NCBI GenBank assembly: GCA_033026295.1
Contig: JAUPFM010000114.1
Coordinates: 1 to 64,000, forward strand
Direction of reading: 5' to 3'
DNA length: 64,000 nt
Source: Channa striata
Taxonomy: Eukaryota; Chordata; Actinopteri; Anabantiformes; Channidae
Position numbers and translations under genes: made by a program
Shown: positions 59,044 to 64,000 of the stretch, piece after piece
Numbering within the stretch: position 1 is the first letter of the stretch
How the letters are laid out: every line of letters starts with the position of its first letter
Notes under the pieces: model-generated
The model's input: the letters and a program-made list of their open reading frames with translations, nothing else
Database searches by the model: none
Told to the model about the DNA's origin: nothing

Positions 59044-60552
59044 TTAAAAGTTGTTTGCAGAAGCTGAGTTCAGTGCATTGGCGTTGAATTCATACTCGCC
59101 TGGTGGTATGGACCAGGCAGCCATCTGAGGCTGGTTGGGCATGACAGTCTGGGATGTGTTGGAAGACCAGTGAGTGTAGGCAGCAGATCCAGCAGCACTG
59201 CCCATAGGAGGCAAGTAGAAGTTCGTGTTCTGTTGGACAGTCTGCCGAAAAGGTGCCTGCATCACATGGTGGTTGTAATGGTCCATGAACTGGGTCTGAG
59301 TCTGTCCTTGATACTGAAAGAAACCAACAGTGTATCAAATTAGCATTCAGTTTAGTGATGGCCTCAAAATTATATAGTGTTGTTTTTCTGTTTCATCTTG
59401 CCTTTAAGACCATAACCCGTCTATGGTTAGGCCTCCATTATCGATGTGTCACTCTATGTCCACACCACTGTTTCTTGTTACCAGTCAACAAGAAAACTTG
59501 GGCAGGACAATATTAAAAAAAATTTGATATAGACCAAAAATATGTCAGAATTAAGGAAATGAAAGTTGCTACTTACAGGTGGCACATTTGAGGGAAAGTG
59601 GTGGTTGTTCATGGTTCCATGGATCGGACCGTCCCTGATGTTGGAGCGCTCACCCAGCCAGGTGTTGTCTTTCTGTTGCCTCCTCAGCTTCATCCGCCGG
59701 TTCTGGAACCAAGTTTTGACCTACGAACACAGAAGATTGCAAATGATCAGAAAATGTACATCATGTAATATTATGTGCATGTGATCCAGAAACCTCTATA
59801 AAGTCCTTTACCTGTTTGTAAGTCAGCCCAGTCATTCCTGCCAGATCCTTCATCTCAGCTGGAGTCAGGTACCTCTGGACATTGAAGCGCTGGACCAGAG
59901 CGTCCAGCTGCCTCTCTGAGAAGGCCACACGGACCTTCCCTTTAGTGGTGCTGACGGCGGTAGTGCTCGACTTCTCGGGGGCAGTTGGGGGATCGTGGAC
60001 AACGGTGCTGGTGCCGTCCACGGTCTCTGTGAGACCAAGACATCCTGGCTCCACCCTGACAGAACCGGATAATCCATTGTTGTCGTCGGGGCTCCCGCTG
60101 CTGGTCGCGTCGTCGTGATCTTGGGTCACGCAGGTTTCGGGGTCAGTCTGGGGGAGACTCGTTCCTCCGCTACCTCCAGAGCTCCGTGAATCTACGTGAG
60201 ATAGAAAAAATTAATTTAGTAAGCACTTTGCTGAAGTATAACGTATATTCATATTAAACTATATTAGGCCTATAAGACTAGAAGCCAATTCTCGTCCAAC
60301 ATTAGCTCGTCTCGGACCGTCAGCTTAGCTCCGATCTAGTCTCATACCTGGGGAAACGTGGGCCTCCAAGCCGCTGGTCGCCTGCTGTGGTGCGGCGTCC
60401 GTCGTTGTCCCGGAGTCGAAGAGGTTCAGGTCGACGTTGTCGATCCAGTCGCTCAGGTCCCCGTTGTTCTGCTGGGGTCCGAGTTCGGACATGAAGCCGT
60501 AGAATGAAGAGTTGAAAACGTCGTCGTTGATCTCAGGCCCTGAGTCCGCCAT
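59044..60552 (-). CDS. nanog: Nanog-like homeobox transcription factor, copy 5 (intact)
   Basis: Exons 60348-60552, 59812-60191, 59577-59720 and 59044-59313 give 999 nt and 332 residues, with the homeodomain at 152-211. Differences from the other copies are DDVFNSS in the N-terminus, QFMDHYNHHV at the start of exon 4, THWSSNTSQ in the C-terminal region and a shortened PPGEYEF. The intron 1 acceptor is CACGTAG instead of CACTCAG, still ending in AG. Introns are 156, 91 and 263 bp; poly(A) signal at 58812-58817. Confidence 0.91.
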
Positions 60553-60677
60553 GTCTCCTGGAATAAAAGTGTAAAAGCGCTAAAAACAGTCGAGAAGAGA
60601 CCAGCTCAGGTACCAGGACGATCCTACAGCGTGTGTGAGTGTCACCAAAGTCCGTGGAGTTCCTTCTCAGCCAGGTG

Positions 60678-60739
60678 TTTTATAGAAGGACGGTGGAGGT
60701 GTGGCGGGGGCACAGGTGGGGGTTTCGGTCTGAGCCAAT
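60678..60739 (-). promoter_or_regulatory. Nanog copy 5 core promoter
   Basis: TATA box at 60678-60685 and inverted CCAAT at 60735-60739, matching copy 1 base for base in these elements. Confidence 0.73.
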
Positions 60740-60978
60740 CTGCTGCTCCCACTGTTGATGGGGCCGCTGCGGCTGTTTCCGCTCACTTCAGTTCCTTTCT
60801 TGTTTTCACCTTTTTCAGGTTTGGAGGCGAAAAAAACCTAAAATAAATAACAAAATAATAATATTAATATTCTAGTTAAACGGAACGTGGTAGAATAATC
60901 CGGATCCTGGTGAAGCCGAATTTCCGTCCTACACTCAGTCCCCTTACACGGACAATGAAACGGGCCATTTATGAAGTT

Positions 60979-62777
60979 GCCGGTTTAGTTTCTGTAATGA
61001 CGGTATGATTTGTCCGTGGCCGCAATTAAAACACTGTGACTCTGCGAGGAAGAGCCGAGAGTGAATAAAATCATAGATCATAATCATAAAACGTTATTTT
61101 CTGGTTGTTACGTTGTCAAACACAAACACGGTCGAACAAGGATGAAATGAACTAAAATGCAAGTTTGTGCTGCTCTGTGGCCTCGTTTGTTCTGGCAACC
61201 TGAGTCATTTAGCGTCGTTAAAGTCCCTGAGAATGACTTCGATTGATGGGATGTTTAAGTTTGTATTTGATATACATTTCAGCCTAAAATAGTTATTTCG
61301 ATAAACCATAATCGACGAGCCGGTTTTTCGTTCGGTTCTCGCAGGGCTGAAGTCTAACACTGTTCCTGCAGTAAATCTTCCTTCATGACGCTGATAATGT
61401 TTAGTTTTTTGTATTCATTTAAACATTTAGACGTTCAGGAAGGGACATATTCTAAGTATATTTTCAGACTTTTTTTTGCTGCCGTTGAACTTTAGTTCAT
61501 CCTTGGTGATATAGAAAATCGAGTTCACAAATATTAGAAAACAATATAATAATATCACATTCTAACTATTTGAAACAGGTTACAGTTGGATTTAAATATT
61601 TTCTTTTATAGCAGGCAAAGCCCCATTTAAGCACCGCTGTACCATAAACGGAGCCAAATAAACTAACGATGTAATTGTTAGTTCAATTTTAATTTTATCA
61701 AATAAAGAATCTGCCGAATACCTAGTAGATGTTCATCGACTACTTTAGCCATGTGTTTTTTCCTTTAAACGTCGTTTAAAGTATGTCCACGTGAAAGTTT
61801 ACATTTTTAAATTTGCAGTGTAATTTTGACAAAAGAAAGCAGGCTCAAGTAAAGATTTTTTTTTCCACACAGGCAAAAAGAATAACTTACAAAACCTTGA
61901 TGACGACTTGCTGATTATGCGAGACATTAGACTTGTCATATAAAATGTTTTTAAAAAGTAACTTGTTATATTAAATGGTAACATTAATAAAATAATTTGC
62001 GCTTTGTACAATATTATATTTTATTATTAATATTAACTTTAATTTAGAAACGTGAAATTAATAAGTAATAATATATAATGTGTAATTTTAAAACTTTCAA
62101 AGTGTTATTCCTGTGACTAAATTATTTTTCTTTTGAAACAGTTTTCACAGTTACAGTAACAATTGTTACATGTAAAGAAAAATACATCTTGCTTAAAGTT
62201 TTTTTTTCCAGATTTTTTTGTTTTAACAAATATCAGTAAATAACAGACGGTCTCTAATATGACGCACCAACAGATGTAAAGATACCTGCAGGTCGCACTT
62301 GTGTTTGCTGTAGTTAATTTTAGCAAAAAAACTTACATCAGGCTCAATTTTTACATTAATATATTGAGCTATCTGGTCAAAATGTTAATATTTTGGTTGA
62401 GTTGAGACACATCACGTTTTGGAGAAATGCTCACATAGTAGTTTTCTTTACGCTAATTAGTTTATTGGCGAAGTTTAAACTGATTTCTTCAAGTAAAGTG
62501 TGTTTGATTGGTAGTGAGTAAAAACTGGTTTAATACTCACTAACCTTGATCCCCAACATGACTATTGCTGTGCTAGTTTGATATGAAAATACATTCACCA
62601 TTGACCTGTGGTAGAATTTGTTCTTTCAGAGGTTTGAAGACTGAGACTGTCGAGTCTTTTTTTAACCAGAAATTAAATTGATCAGCTAAACGTGAACAGA
62701 CTCCATGAATATTTTCTACAGATCTACAAAGAAATATGACTTTAACCAATCTGTGGCAGGGCCACAAATCTAAATTA
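60979..62777. other. Unit start and AT-rich block, unit 6
   Basis: Same deletion of the 28-codon ORF as unit 5 (gttcctgcagtaaatc). AT-rich, no gene seen. Confidence 0.5.
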
Positions 62778-63137
62778 GTTTTTGGGAAACATGCAGATCA
62801 ACACATTTATTCTTTTAATGAACATATAGGGAAGCTGCATGAGGCATTTCACCTGTATAATCAAGGAATTTCTTTGGCCCGGGCTAAAGGACAATGGTTG
62901 ATGTCGACTTGATGCTCCTTTTAGTTCTGATGCTAATTTGCTGCACGTCTCTTTGTCCTCACCCACCACATCAACCACCTTCTGCAGGCCCCGGCTCATA
63001 CAAGAAGAGGGGGGCACACCCTGTCCACATCCGTAGAAATGTTAATTAGACTCCGTGTTCAGACATTAATTCACCTCCAACTTCGTCATTGTCAAATCAA
63101 GAAGGAGGGAAACACAAAGCGGGTGGTAACGTGCAGG
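62778..63137 (-). pseudogene. Exon-like segment, inverted copy I, unit 6
   Basis: Same as unit 4 in the coding-like part, with one change in the upstream flank (gcgggtgg). Confidence 0.48.
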
Positions 63138-63949
63138 TTAATCTAATTTGTCTTTGTTAAAGGGGGTCGGGTGTTGTAGAGTTTGTTGTGGTGATGTAGG
63201 GGGAAACCTAAACCTGTTCGGCACAAAGACCTCCACCGTCTGCTTACCGACCTGCACAACATACACCCTCCATCTATGGGGATATTCTGCTTTCCTCACC
63301 TCCAGATGCTGTAAATGGCTGAAGGCGTATGCTGCTAAAAACAAGCCCAAACATATTCATAATTGTTGACTGGTAAAAAATATTGTTATTTGCATAATGC
63401 AACATTTCTGTAACTCTGCAATGTAGCTCAGAAATGTACATGAAATCTTTGTATTTGAGTTTTATTTTTAATTGTCCTAAATAAAGTAACCCTCTTTACA
63501 TTTTACATTACAATATCTTGTTTCAGTATTTTGCAAAAACAATAACTCACTATCAAAGGTCTGCTAATTCATCCCTGTTTAAATAAAAATACTCAACTAG
63601 AACATTGGCTCTAATTTCTTTTATTAGTTATTACTCTTTGGTCAATAAATGTAAAACTACATTGTAACTTTAAACCTTTAAATTGACAAAGAGTGAACAC
63701 AGAGGTCAGTATACTGATCCCTGTTTTACTCTGTGTAAGACTCTCGGGTCCAGCTGCTGCAGGGTCCTTTTTGGTTTTCTAGTGTGGGGGCTGCTGTCTC
63801 AGCGGCCACTAGAATTTGTGATGCATGTTTCTAGTTCTACCCTGATGCACTTTGAGGCATTGTTGCATTTTAAGGTTGTATATGCTCGTATGAAGCTGTT
63901 TTGCAGTTTGGTACAGAAGATTTAAAAAAACAAACACATTATAATGGGG
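63138..63949. other. Conserved noncoding block, unit 6
   Basis: Like 2401-3210 but with more substitutions than any other unit in its last 400 bp, as expected for an edge unit that exchanges less. Confidence 0.4.
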
Positions 63950-64000
63950 AAATTAATCTAGCCACAGGGGTTGCAAGCCAGTAACTTCTGTGCCGGTCCC
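63950..64000. mobile_element. Non-unit sequence at right end, possible retroelement
   Basis: From about 63950 the sequence (ccacaggggttgcaagccag and onward) no longer follows units 1-5. The phrase gtgccggtccc is common in fish retroelement sequences, so this may be the start of an insertion or the edge of the array. Too short to classify. Confidence 0.35.

Larger units (their letters stand above)
48754..60978. repeat. Tandem array unit 5 (12.2 kb)
   Basis: Long tRNA/LINE module, but without the reverse-transcriptase motif piece seen in units 1 and 2. The 28-codon ORF present upstream in units 1-4 is deleted here. It carries an intact nanog copy. Confidence 0.93.
60979..64000. repeat. Tandem array unit 6, partial
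   Basis: The first 3 kb of a sixth unit. Its first ~100 bp share the tract ctctgcgaggaagagccgag with unit 1 only, while the part after ~61370 resembles unit 5. Similarity to the other units stops near 63950. Confidence 0.9.

Noticed and set aside
1..64000. CRISPR array, bacterial operon or phage
   Set aside because: The periodicity is 11-13 kb with spliced genes and nuclear tRNAs; no short spaced repeats and no prokaryotic genes.

Overview
The window is vertebrate, and almost certainly teleost fish, genomic DNA. Evidence for this is the spliced nanog-type homeobox genes, the nuclear tRNA genes with internal A and B boxes (one with an intron), L2-like LINE debris, and a fish-style hAT MITE with an 8-bp target duplication. 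I cannot name the species.

The whole window is one head-to-tail tandem array. Five complete units and the first 3 kb of a sixth begin with the same sequence at 1, 12939, 25968, 36780, 48754 and 60979, so the units are 12.9, 13.0, 10.8, 12.0 and 12.2 kb long. Read on the + strand, each unit contains, in order: an AT-rich block; an inverted exon-like segment (copy I); a tRNA/LINE module; a short terminal-exon-like ORF; a hAT MITE; five exons of a decayed importin-4 (ipo4) pseudogene; two direct copies (A and B) of the same exon-like segment separated by an antisense LINE 3' end; and a four-exon nanog-like gene on the - strand with a TATA/CCAAT promoter.

The nanog-like genes lie at 11031-12513, 24146-25504, 35020-36365, 46763-48266 and 59044-60552. 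Copies 1, 4 and 5 can be spliced into uninterrupted 331-332 residue proteins with a complete homeodomain. Copies 2 and 3 carry frameshifts in the same G run of exon 2 (5 G in the intact copies, 4 and 3 in these), stopping translation before the homeodomain. They are pseudogenes unless the indels are assembly errors. All five promoters are preserved.

The tRNA/LINE module exists in two forms. Units 1, 2 and 5 carry tRNA-Lys(CTT), an intron-containing tRNA-Leu(CAA), L2 fragments and only the 3' half of tRNA-Gly(TCC). Units 3 and 4 carry an intact tRNA-Gly(TCC) and none of the rest. This grouping (1,2,5 against 3,4) disagrees with the grouping from nanog intron 3 and the frameshift (1,4,5 against 2,3), so the units look like mosaics made by unequal exchange or gene conversion. 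The main candidate for something undescribed is this amplified nanog locus, which co-amplifies tRNA genes and an ipo4 fragment. The last ~50 bases may mark the array edge or a transposon insertion.
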